21,562 nucleotides of DNA from Anaerolineales bacterium (GTDB lineage: Bacteria; Chloroflexota; Anaerolineae; Anaerolineales; UBA6663): positions 1 to 21,562 of the forward strand of contig JAEURL010000475.1 of NCBI GenBank assembly GCA_016789165.1, read 5' to 3'. The first letter of the stretch is position 1, and each line of letters opens with the position of its first letter. The position numbers and the translations under genes are program-made. Under the pieces are notes generated by a model, which searched no databases, had not been told where the DNA came from, and saw only the letters and a list, made by a program, of their open reading frames with translations. Shown in pieces: positions 13,803 through 21,562 of this stretch.

Positions 13803-14085
13803 GGCTGGCCGCCAAACACTGTGGGGCGCTGTATCATCAGACGTGACATCCGGCACTTACGGGTCATGTATGATGACATTTGACACTCTTTACCGCGGCA
13901 CTATGCTGTCAGCGTCGGTATAAAGCGTTTTCCAACCCATCCGCCTTCTTCGACCTGGCCTCCGGGGCCGGCGCTATTTAATTGCATAATCACCTGGCAA
14001 GGAGGTGCGGTCGCTGCCAACCGAGTACCACTTTGTTCTGCCCTTTTGGCTTTACCCACCGGAAACGCAGAAAGGACCCGCCGTC
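13803..14085 (+). promoter_or_regulatory. Leader region of the permease/molybdenum hydroxylase block
   Basis: This 283-base gap is visibly richer in A+T than its surroundings and has no convincing ORF. It contains a sigma70-like promoter (see 13880-13907). Upstream of that lies a cluster of related TGACA words (GTGACAT, ATGACAT, TTGACAC) and an imperfect inverted pair TCATCA...TGATGA, which could be an operator. Further down, AAGGAGG at 13999-14005 looks like a ribosome binding site but has no usable start codon at the right distance, and CACCT at 13991-13995 can pair with AGGTG at 14003-14007. No purine or xanthine riboswitch core was recognised. Confidence 0.5.
13880..13907 (+). promoter_or_regulatory. 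Sigma70-like promoter for the permease operon
   Basis: A perfect -35 box TTGACA at 13880-13885 is followed by a 16-base spacer and TATGCT at 13902-13907 as the -10 box (4 of 6 consensus positions). It lies in the only clearly AT-richer patch between the WL block and the permease, about 180 bases upstream of the permease ATG. This would give a long 5' leader. The match is seen directly; promoter activity is inference. Confidence 0.5.
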
Positions 14086-15471
14086 ATGGCAACCGCCTCC
14101 CAACCGCAAAAAGTGTTCGGTTTCCTTCCCGAAGACACCCCCACCATCGGGGCCATGCTCAGCCTGGGCTTCCAGCAGGTGCTGACCATGTTCCCGGCGA
14201 CCGTGCTGGTCGCCATCCTCACCAAGTTTGATGTCGGCGTCACCTTGCTGGCCAGCGGCGTGGGCACCATCATCGCCCTGCTGGTCTCCAGCCGCAAGAT
14301 CCCGATGTACTACGGCTCCAGCTTCAGCTACATCTCGGTCGTGGTGACGACCATGAGCCTGTATGCCAAAGACTGCTTTGCCGACCCCGCCACCGTCTAC
14401 TGTCCGGAGGGCATCCAGCTCGTCCAGGTTGGCATCATGGGGACGGCCATTTTCGAAATCCTGATCGGCCTGCTGATCATGCGCATTGGCAAAGAGGCCC
14501 TGGACCGCGTCCTGCCGCCCGTCATCACCGGCAGCATGGCCATGGTCATCGGCATTGCCCTGGCCGGCGCGGCGCTGGGTATGGCCGGCGCCAACTGGAC
14601 GGTGGCCATCATCACCCTCTTCGTGACGGTCGCCTTCTCGGTGTATCTGCAGAACCGGGGCCTGCTCGGCATGCTGCCGATCCTATTCGGCGCGGTCGTC
14701 GGCTACATCGTGGCCTACTTCATGGGGCTGGTGAGCTTTGACCCGGTGGCCGCCGCCGATTGGTTCCGCGTCCCGCCCATCACCCTGCCGGCCTTCGGCG
14801 ACCCGAACGCCTGGGCCGTGGTCTTCAGCATCACCCTGATCGCCATCGCCACCATCCCGGAGAGCACGGCCCACCTCTACCAGATGAGCCTGTACATCGA
14901 CGCGCTGGCCAAGGACCTGGGCCGCAAGCCGCTCGAGATCAAGAAACTCATCGGCCTGAACCTGATCGCGGACGGCGCCGACGACCTGGTGGTGGGCTTC
15001 CTGGGCGGCTGCGCCGGCACCAATTACGGCGAGAACAACTCGCTGATGGCCATCACCCGCAACTACTCCACGGCCGTGCTGATGGCGGCCGGCGGCATCG
15101 CCATCCTGCTGGGCTTCATCGGCAAGCTGGCGGCGCTGGTCAACACCATCCCGGTGGCTGTCACCGGCGGCCTGGCCATCTACCTCTTCGGCGTCATCGG
15201 CATGCAAGGCGTGGCGCTGATCCAGTCTGAGAAGGTCAACCTGTTTGAACCCCGCCAGCTGGCGGTGGGCGCCACGATCCTGATCTGCGGCATCGGCGGC
15301 AACCTGGCGCTGAAGGACGGCCTGTTCCCGTTCCAGATCCCGGTCCTGTTCCCGAACGGCATCCCGGCCATCGTCTTCGCCGCGATCATCGGCATCGTGA
15401 TGAACCTGCTGTTCCTGCTCCTCCCGCCCAAGCTGTTCGGCGTGGCAGAGCGCGAGAATATCAACCTCTAA
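14086..15471 (+). CDS. NCS2-family nucleobase permease, uracil (UraA)-type signature
   Basis: The 461-residue polytopic membrane protein is a nucleobase:cation symporter-2 transporter. It opens FGFLPEDTPTIGAML, with GFQQVLTMFPATVL as the first helix; here Q30-Q31 stand where the family usually has Gln-His. E259 in TIPESTAH and E316 in NYGENNSLMAITRNYS match the two substrate-binding Glu of UraA, and GENxxxMAITR is the uracil-type motif rather than the QNNGVI type of xanthine/urate permeases. Many hydrophobic helices follow to a short C-terminus. ATG 14086 is chosen because AAAGGA lies about 10 bases upstream and the MATASQ start fits the family; the frame is open back to a GTG at 14005. It heads a block with a xanthine-dehydrogenase-type enzyme, so it probably imports that enzyme's substrate. 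Confidence 0.85.
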   Translation: MATASQPQKVFGFLPEDTPTIGAMLSLGFQQVLTMFPATVLVAILTKFDVGVTLLASGVGTIIALLVSSRKIPMYYGSSFSYISVVVTTMSLYAKDCFADPATVYCPEGIQLVQVGIMGTAIFEILIGLLIMRIGKEALDRVLPPVITGSMAMVIGIALAGAALGMAGANWTVAIITLFVTVAFSVYLQNRGLLGMLPILFGAVVGYIVAYFMGLVSFDPVAAADWFRVPPITLPAFGDPNAWAVVFSITLIAIATIPESTAHLYQMSLYIDALAKDLGRKPLEIKKLIGLNLIADGADDLVVGFLGGCAGTNYGENNSLMAITRNYSTAVLMAAGGIAILLGFIGKLAALVNTIPVAVTGGLAIYLFGVIGMQGVALIQSEKVNLFEPRQLAVGATILICGIGGNLALKDGLFPFQIPVLFPNGIPAIVFAAIIGIVMNLLFLLLPPKLFGVAERENINL

Positions 15472-15489
15472 GCGTTTTGACCGGAACTG

Positions 15490-15518
15490 GCTCCGGGGCA
15501 GGCAGTCTGCCCCGGAGC
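15490..15518 (+). other. Perfect 12-bp stem-loop between permease and molybdenum hydroxylase genes
   Basis: GCTCCGGGGCAG at 15490-15501 is perfectly complementary to 15507-15518, with the 5-base loop GCAGT. The stem is very GC-rich. It lies 19 bases after the permease stop and about 30 bases before the next start. No T-run follows, so full intrinsic termination is doubtful; partial attenuation or an mRNA stability element separating permease and enzyme expression is more likely. Confidence 0.75.
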
Positions 15519-15549
15519 TGTCCCGGGCGCCCGTGGAAGGAGTGCGAGC

Positions 15550-16437
15550 ATGGTGACGGCTCATCCCGGCCTCCCCGAGTTTGACTACGTGAAGCCGGCC
15601 AGCCTGGCGGAGGCCAGCCGCTTCCTGGCCGAGCATGCCGGCGCAGCGCGCGCCTTCATGGGCGGCACCGATATCTTCGTGCGCCTGCGCGACGGCGCCT
15701 GGCAGGCGCAGTATCTGGTGGACGTGAAGCACCTGGAGGGGATGCAGGCGCTGAGCTTCGACCCGGCCGCCGGCCTGACCATCGGCGCGGCCGTCAATCT
15801 GAACCGGATCAACGCCGCCCCCAGCGTGCGCGAGCACTATCCGGTGCTGGCCGAAGCGGCCGGCACGGTGGCCAGCTACCAGCTGCGCACCCGGGCGACC
15901 CTGGCCGGCAATGTCTGCAACGCTTCGCCGGCCGGCGACACCCTGGCCGCCTGCCTGGTGCTGGCGGGCCAGGTCAGCGTGCACGGCCTGGCCGGCCCGC
16001 GCCAGGTGGCGCTCAAAGACTTTTTCCGCGGCCCCGGCAAGACCGCCCTGCAGCCCGGCGACGTGGTCACGGCCCTGCGCTTCCCGCTCCCGCCGGCCGG
16101 CTACGCCGCCAAGTACCTCAAGCTGGGCCGCAACACCCTGGGCGATCTGGCGATCGTGGGCGTGGCCGCGCTCGGCTATCGGGAGGCGGCCGCCGCCGCG
16201 GGCCTGCGCTTCCGCGTGGGCTTGGCCTCGGTGGCGCCCACCCCGCTGCTGCTGGAGCCGGCCGCCCTGTCCGCCGGCCCGGTGGATGAGGCGGCCCTGA
16301 CCGCGGCCGCCGAGGCGGTGGCCGCCGCCGCGGCCCCCATCGACGATGTGCGCGGCAGCGCCGAGTACCGCCGGCTGATGGTTCGCAACCTGGCCCGCCA
16401 GGCGCTGACCGAGGTGTGGCGGAAGATCGCGGCTTGA
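15550..16437 (+). CDS. Molybdenum hydroxylase (xanthine dehydrogenase family), FAD-binding subunit
   Basis: The 295-residue protein is the medium subunit, which passes electrons from the [2Fe-2S] subunit through FAD to the acceptor. Both FAD-binding signatures are visible: FMGGTDIFVRLRDG at about residues 36-49 and TLAGNVCNASPAGDT at about 117-131. The C-terminal CO-dehydrogenase-flavoprotein-type domain covers about residues 180-290. There is no cysteine-rich insert of the 4-hydroxybenzoyl-CoA reductase kind. ATG 15550 follows AAGGAG. The order FAD, [2Fe-2S], Mo subunit, with gaps of only 13 bases between genes, shows one heterotrimer expressed from a single transcript. The physiological electron acceptor cannot be read from the sequence. 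Confidence 0.9.
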   Translation: MVTAHPGLPEFDYVKPASLAEASRFLAEHAGAARAFMGGTDIFVRLRDGAWQAQYLVDVKHLEGMQALSFDPAAGLTIGAAVNLNRINAAPSVREHYPVLAEAAGTVASYQLRTRATLAGNVCNASPAGDTLAACLVLAGQVSVHGLAGPRQVALKDFFRGPGKTALQPGDVVTALRFPLPPAGYAAKYLKLGRNTLGDLAIVGVAALGYREAAAAAGLRFRVGLASVAPTPLLLEPAALSAGPVDEAALTAAAEAVAAAAAPIDDVRGSAEYRRLMVRNLARQALTEVWRKIAA

Positions 16438-16450
16438 CCCGGGAGGCGGT

Positions 16451-16957
16451 ATGTCTTTGCATCACATTACTCTGACCATCAACGGCGCCGTCGAGCGGGC
16501 GACGGTGCCCGCCAACCTGACCCTGCTGCAGCTGCTGCGCGAGACCCTGGCGCTGACCGGCACCAAGAACGGCTGCGCGGCCGGCGAGTGCGGCGCATGT
16601 ACGGTGCTGCTCGCCCTGCCGGGGGCGGAGCGCGGCGAGCCTGTCAACAGCTGCATGGTGCTGGCCGTGGAGTGTGACGGCGCCGCTGTGGTGACGGTGG
16701 AGGGGCTGGCCCACGATCATCAGCTCGACCCGGTCCAGCAGGCCCTGCTGGAGGCCGGCGGCGTGCAGTGCGGCTTCTGCACGCCGGGCGTGCTGATCTC
16801 GGCGCGCGCGCTGCTGGACCGCAATCCGCGCCCGAGCGAGGCCGAGATCCGCGAGGCGTTGGTGGGCAACCTGTGCCGCTGCACCGGATACCTGCGCATC
16901 ATCGCCGGCATTCAAGCGGCCGCTCAACTGGGCGCGCCGGCCGGCCCCGCGGCCTAG
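16451..16957 (+). CDS. Molybdenum hydroxylase (xanthine dehydrogenase family), 2x[2Fe-2S] subunit
   Basis: The 168-residue small subunit carries two [2Fe-2S] clusters that link the molybdenum site to FAD. The plant-type cluster is C42-X4-C47-X2-C50 with C68 (GCAAGECGACTV). The second, in the four-helix domain, is C107-X2-C110 (QCGFCTPG) and C142-X1-C144 (NLCRCTGY). All eight ligands are present and length is normal. ATG 16451 follows GGGAGG by four bases. The Mo subunit begins 13 bases after the stop. Nothing is unusual in this subunit; its role is fixed by the conserved cysteine pattern and the neighbouring genes. Confidence 0.95.
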   Translation: MSLHHITLTINGAVERATVPANLTLLQLLRETLALTGTKNGCAAGECGACTVLLALPGAERGEPVNSCMVLAVECDGAAVVTVEGLAHDHQLDPVQQALLEAGGVQCGFCTPGVLISARALLDRNPRPSEAEIREALVGNLCRCTGYLRIIAGIQAAAQLGAPAGPAA

Positions 16958-16970
16958 TCAGGAGGTCACC

Positions 16971-19325
16971 ATGCTCAAGACGCACCCCACCCCGGCCCGC
17001 GGGCCAGTCGGCGAAAGCGTGGCGCGCCTGGACGGCCAGGAGAAAGTCACCGGCGCCGCCCAATTCGCGGACGACATTCAATTCGGCCCCGGCCTGCTGC
17101 ACGCGCGCATCCTGCGCAGCCCGCACGCGCACGCGCTGATCAAGCGCATCGACGCCAGCCGCGCTCTGGCCCTGCCCGGCGTCCGGGCGGTGGTCACCGG
17201 CGAGCAGACGCCCGGCTACATCGGCCTGTACCTGCAGGACCGGCACATCTTCTGCCGGGACCGGGTACGCTATATCGGCGACCCGGTGGCCGGCGTGGCG
17301 GCTGTGGATGAGCAGACAGCGGAGAAGGCGCTGGACCTGATCGAGGTGGAGTACGAGCCGCTGCCGGCTGTCTTTGATCCGGTGGCCGGCACCCGCCCGG
17401 ACGCGCCGCTGCTGCACCCGGACCTGGGCCAGTATGAGGCCGTCAACTTCATCTTCCCCAAGCCCAACACCAATATCTCCAACCACTTCAAAATCCGGCG
17501 CGGCGACGTGGCCGGCGCCTGGGCGCAGTGCGCGGCGGTGGTGGAGCGTGAATACCGGGTGCCGCACATCCAGCACGTGCCGATTGAGCCGCACGTGGCG
17601 GTGGCCAAGTGGGACGAGAAGGGCAAGATCACGCTGTGGGCCAGCTCGCAGTCGCCCTTCGCTCAGCGCAATCTGATCGCCAAGGCCCTGCATATCTCCC
17701 AGAGCCAGATCCAGGTGGTGGCGCCGTACGTGGGCGGCGGCTTCGGGGCCAAGGCCGGCGTAAGCATGGAAGCGCTGGCCGTGGTCATCGCCGGCGCCGT
17801 CAAGGGCCGGCCGGTAAAGCTGCGCCTGACGCGCGAGGAGGAGTTCTTCACCACCTTCGTGCGCCAGGGCCTGGTGGCGCGCTTCAAGCTGGGCTGTGAC
17901 ACCGAGGGCCGGCTGCTGGCCCTGGAAAACACCTATTACTGGGACGCCGGCGCCTATACCGAGTACGGCGTCAACATGACCCGCGCCGGCGGCTACAGCG
18001 GCACCGGCCCGTACGACGTGCCGAACGTCAGCGTGGACAGCATCTGCGTGTACACCAACCACCCGGTCGGCGGGCCGATGCGCGGCTTCGGGATGCCGGA
18101 GCTGCACGCCGGCCTGGAGCAGGCCATGGACGACCTGGCCCGCTCGATCCAGCTGGACCCGGTGGAGTTCCGCCGGCGCAACTGCATCCGCGGCGGCGAC
18201 ACGGTGGCCACCGGCATGACCATGCACCCCACCGGCCTGCCGGACTGTATCGAGCAGGCGGCGGCGGCCATCAATTGGGGCCACAAGGCCCCGCCCAGCG
18301 CGCCCACCAAGCGCCGCGGCAAGGGCTTCGCCATCATGTGGAAGGCGCCGGCCATGCCGCCCAACGCCGGCTCCAGTGCCCGCGTCCAGTTCAACGAGGA
18401 CGCCACGGTCACGGTCAGCGTCGGCGGCCAGGAGATCGGCCAGGGCACCTTCACGGTGATGGCCCAGATGGCGGCCGCCGCCCTGGGCGTGCCCTACGAA
18501 TGGGTGAAGGTGGCCGGCCCGGTGGACACGGACTACAGCCCGTATGAATGGCAGACCGTGGCCAGCCGGCTGACCTGGAGCATGGGCAATGCCGTCAAGG
18601 CGGCCGCCCTGGACGCGCGCCGGCAGGTGCTGGAGATGGTGGCCCAGGCCTGGAAGGAGAACCCGGACGATCTGGACATCGTCAACGGGCAGGTGATCAG
18701 CTACAAGACTGAGGAGGCGCGGTCGCTCAAGGATATCGTCATCTACGGCCTGCCCAACCCGGACGGCGACGGCTGGATCGGCGGGCCGGTGCTGGGGCGC
18801 GGCAGCTTCATGCCCACCTACGTCACCGGCCTGGACGCCGAGACCGGCCAGGGGCCGCGGGCCGTGGTCCACTACACCACCGGCGCGCAGGCGGTGGAGG
18901 TGGAGGTGGACCTGGAGACCGGCAAGGTGGAGGTCCTGCGGGGCGTGGCCGCCTTCGACGTGGGCAAGGCCATCAACCCGGAGATGGTGAAGGCCCAAAT
19001 GGAGGGCGGGCTGGTGCAGGGCATCAGCACGGCCTTCTTCGAGGGCCTGAAGCTGAAGGATGGCCGGGTGCAGAACCCGAGCTTCGTGGATTACCGCATC
19101 GCCACCGCCGCCGATGCGCCCCCGCAGGTGGAGGCCATTATCGTCGAGGTGGCGCAGGACGACGGGCCGTGGGGCGCGCGCGGGATCGGCGAGCACTCCA
19201 TGGTGCCCACGCTGCCGGCCATTGCCAACGCGATCTATGACGCGGTGGGCATTCGGATGGACGCGCCCCCCTTCTCGGCCGAAAAGGTGTTCATGGCGAT
19301 GCGGCAGGCCGGTGTCGTACAATAG
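16971..19325 (+). CDS. Molybdenum hydroxylase catalytic (molybdopterin-binding) subunit, substrate uncertain
   Basis: The 784-residue large subunit hydroxylates an aromatic heterocycle or aldehyde using water. Residues expected around Mo-pterin cytosine dinucleotide are visible: ASSQSP (equivalent to bovine XDH Gln767), GGGFGAKAG at about 255-263, GGPMRGFGMPE, GGQEIGQGTF, and the catalytic E741 in GIGEHSM (equivalent to bovine Glu1261). At the position of bovine Glu802, which holds purine substrates, it has A262 instead. An Arg at 338 may match bovine Arg880, but the alignment needs a gap. It lacks the AYRCSFR motif of form I CO dehydrogenase. Family assignment is secure; xanthine as substrate is doubtful. 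GGAGGT precedes ATG 16971. No XdhC-type insertase lies in the window. Confidence 0.9.
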   Translation: MLKTHPTPARGPVGESVARLDGQEKVTGAAQFADDIQFGPGLLHARILRSPHAHALIKRIDASRALALPGVRAVVTGEQTPGYIGLYLQDRHIFCRDRVRYIGDPVAGVAAVDEQTAEKALDLIEVEYEPLPAVFDPVAGTRPDAPLLHPDLGQYEAVNFIFPKPNTNISNHFKIRRGDVAGAWAQCAAVVEREYRVPHIQHVPIEPHVAVAKWDEKGKITLWASSQSPFAQRNLIAKALHISQSQIQVVAPYVGGGFGAKAGVSMEALAVVIAGAVKGRPVKLRLTREEEFFTTFVRQGLVARFKLGCDTEGRLLALENTYYWDAGAYTEYGVNMTRAGGYSGTGPYDVPNVSVDSICVYTNHPVGGPMRGFGMPELHAGLEQAMDDLARSIQLDPVEFRRRNCIRGGDTVATGMTMHPTGLPDCIEQAAAAINWGHKAPPSAPTKRRGKGFAIMWKAPAMPPNAGSSARVQFNEDATVTVSVGGQEIGQGTFTVMAQMAAAALGVPYEWVKVAGPVDTDYSPYEWQTVASRLTWSMGNAVKAAALDARRQVLEMVAQAWKENPDDLDIVNGQVISYKTEEARSLKDIVIYGLPNPDGDGWIGGPVLGRGSFMPTYVTGLDAETGQGPRAVVHYTTGAQAVEVEVDLETGKVEVLRGVAAFDVGKAINPEMVKAQMEGGLVQGISTAFFEGLKLKDGRVQNPSFVDYRIATAADAPPQVEAIIVEVAQDDGPWGARGIGEHSMVPTLPAIANAIYDAVGIRMDAPPFSAEKVFMAMRQAGVVQ

Positions 19326-19328
19326 AGT

Positions 19329-19366
19329 CGGGCCGGCCAGTCTCGGTGGTCAGCGCCGCCGGCCCG
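19329..19366 (+). other. Inverted repeat after the molybdenum hydroxylase genes
   Basis: CGGGCCGGC at 19329-19337 is complementary to GCCGGCCCG at 19358-19366, with a 20-base loop. It starts 3 bases after the stop of the Mo subunit. There is no T-run. It may weakly mark the operon end, but GCCGGC words are very common in this DNA, so chance is a real alternative. Confidence 0.35.
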
Positions 19367-19384
19367 CCGTTCAAGGAGGCCGCA

Positions 19385-19504
19385 ATGCTGCGTCTGGACC
19401 TCTCTGCGGTGGAACCTCGGATTCTGGCCGACCGGTTTGCGGAGCGCCGGGACGAGCTGCGCTGGGAAGCGGCTGACGCCAAGCGCGCCGTGCCCGCCGG
19501 CTGA
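19385..19504 (+). CDS. Small 39-residue ORF with strong ribosome binding site, unknown function
   Basis: ATG 19385 follows AAGGAGG (19373-19379) at an ideal 5-base spacing, and the frame runs 39 codons to TGA at 19502-19504. The product begins MLRLDLSAVEPRILADRF and is rich in charged residues (ERRDELRWEAADAKR), predicting a soluble helical peptide with no membrane segment or cysteine. I do not recognise the family. It lies between the Mo hydroxylase genes and the DUF4404 gene. The case rests on the ribosome binding site; coding bias in so short a frame is weak evidence in GC-rich DNA. Confidence 0.5.
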   Translation: MLRLDLSAVEPRILADRFAERRDELRWEAADAKRAVPAG

Positions 19505-19557
19505 TCCCGCACGGCCGGCCGGCCAGTTCCGGGCCGCCGGCCCATGGGCCAACTCTC

Positions 19558-19833
19558 ATGGATAAGCAACCCCTGCACGAACTGCTTGAGACGCTGCACG
19601 CCCAGCTCCAGGGCGCCCAGGCGGTAAGCCCGGACGACCAGGCGCTCCTGCGCGACATCACGCAGGATATCCAGGCCTTGCAGGCGCGCGCCCAGGCCGG
19701 GCAGGCCCTGGGGCCGGATGCGCCGCTGCTTGCCCGCCTGGCGCAGGCGGTGCGCCAGTTCGAGGTCTCGCACCCCTATCTCACCCTCGGCCTGGCGCAG
19801 CTGCTGGATACCCTCAGCCGGGCCGGCGTCTGA
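19558..19833 (+). CDS. DUF4404-family small protein
   Basis: The 91-residue protein is predicted almost wholly helical. The first half (LHELLETLHAQLQ, then LLRDITQDIQALQARA) has the heptad-like spacing of a coiled coil, and the end QFEVSHPYLTLGLAQLLDTL matches the FExxHPxL segment I associate with DUF4404 proteins. No catalytic motif, signal peptide or membrane segment is seen, and the function is unknown. No strong ribosome binding site precedes ATG 19558. The next gene, a biotin-dependent carboxyltransferase, starts after 117 bases. Confidence 0.7.
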   Translation: MDKQPLHELLETLHAQLQGAQAVSPDDQALLRDITQDIQALQARAQAGQALGPDAPLLARLAQAVRQFEVSHPYLTLGLAQLLDTLSRAGV

Positions 19834-19950
19834 GCGGCTGAGCCGGCGTCCCGCCGGCCGCCCGCGCCTTTCGTTTGGTCGAGCGCGACCGCTGCGGTCA
19901 GTTCCTGGCCGCGGCCGGCCGCGCTCACCTTCAACAAGGAATCCCGCACC

Positions 19951-21527
<1,577 letters not shown>

Positions 21528-21531
<4 letters not shown>

Positions 21532-21562
21532 CCGACCTGCTGCTTCAAGGCTTGACTCTCAG
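21528..21562 (+). CDS. Start of a further gene, possibly an OadG-type (sodium pump decarboxylase gamma) subunit
   Basis: ATG 21528 overlaps the carboxyltransferase stop in ATGA, so the gene is translationally coupled to it. Only MTDLLLQGLTL is visible before the window ends. A short polar start followed by LLLQGLTL is typical of the small single-span gamma subunit of oxaloacetate/methylmalonyl-CoA decarboxylases. Eleven residues are too few for a firm assignment; a biotin carrier or another membrane protein is possible. Confidence 0.4.

Noticed and set aside
14005..14085. Upstream GTG start for the permease
   Set aside because: The only ribosome binding site near it overlaps the GTG itself, while ATG 14086 has AAAGGA at suitable spacing and gives the expected N-terminus.
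16971..19325. Aerobic CO dehydrogenase (CoxL)
   Set aside because: The form I signature AYRCSFR is absent; the corresponding region reads GPMRGFGMPE, as in xanthine-dehydrogenase-type enzymes.
19887..19899. GACCGC-T-GCGGTC palindrome before the carboxyltransferase
   Set aside because: Six-base arms in GC-rich intergenic DNA are expected by chance and nothing else supports an operator.

Overview
The window is a GC-rich bacterial segment (roughly two-thirds G+C by eye) in which every supportable gene lies on the + strand, mostly with short gaps, ATGA overlaps and purine-rich ribosome binding sites. The gene content (CODH/ACS corrinoid protein genes, a folate-independent methionine synthase, a deazaflavin-dependent protein, a DUF4404 protein and a molybdenum hydroxylase) suggests an anaerobic or facultative Chloroflexota-like bacterium with a Wood-Ljungdahl (WL) pathway. 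The phylum is an inference from gene content; no rRNA or tRNA is present to confirm it.

Region 1 (1-5760) is the corrinoid part of the WL pathway. It holds the 3' part of acsD and a complete acsC, the two subunits of the corrinoid iron-sulfur protein (CoFeSP). A deazaflavin (F420)-type protein follows, preceded by a strong hairpin and looking like an insert. Next come the ATP-dependent reductive activator of CoFeSP (RACo), a translationally coupled CooC-type ATPase and a CBS-pair protein.

Region 2 (5761-13802) begins after a 226-base gap. It holds acsE (methyltransferase to CoFeSP), a two-subunit class I fumarase, a cysteine-rich iron-sulfur protein, a fused MetV-MetF methylenetetrahydrofolate reductase, a metallophosphoesterase and a core (MesB-like) methionine synthase. 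It ends with a reduced HdrC-like protein and a second CooC/AcsF-type ATPase. Together the genes cover methyl-THF formation, methyl transfer to CoFeSP, CoFeSP reactivation, metal-centre maturation of CODH/ACS and a probable branch of the methyl group to methionine. acsA, acsB, formate-THF ligase, FolD and HdrA/HdrB are not in the window.

Region 3 (13803-19325) has its own leader with a sigma70-like promoter. It encodes an NCS2 nucleobase permease with a uracil-type signature, then after a perfect 12-bp hairpin a three-subunit xanthine-dehydrogenase-family enzyme (FAD, 2x[2Fe-2S] and Mo subunits). The Mo subunit keeps the catalytic Glu but has Ala where purine-specific enzymes have their substrate-binding Glu, so the substrate may not be xanthine.

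Region 4 (19326-21562) contains a 39-codon small ORF with a strong ribosome binding site, a DUF4404 protein and a biotin-dependent carboxyltransferase (PccB/MmdA type). The first 11 codons of the next gene resemble the start of OadG-type membrane subunits, hinting at a sodium-pumping methylmalonyl-CoA decarboxylase. Nothing resembling a CRISPR array, insertion sequence, tRNA or rRNA was seen.
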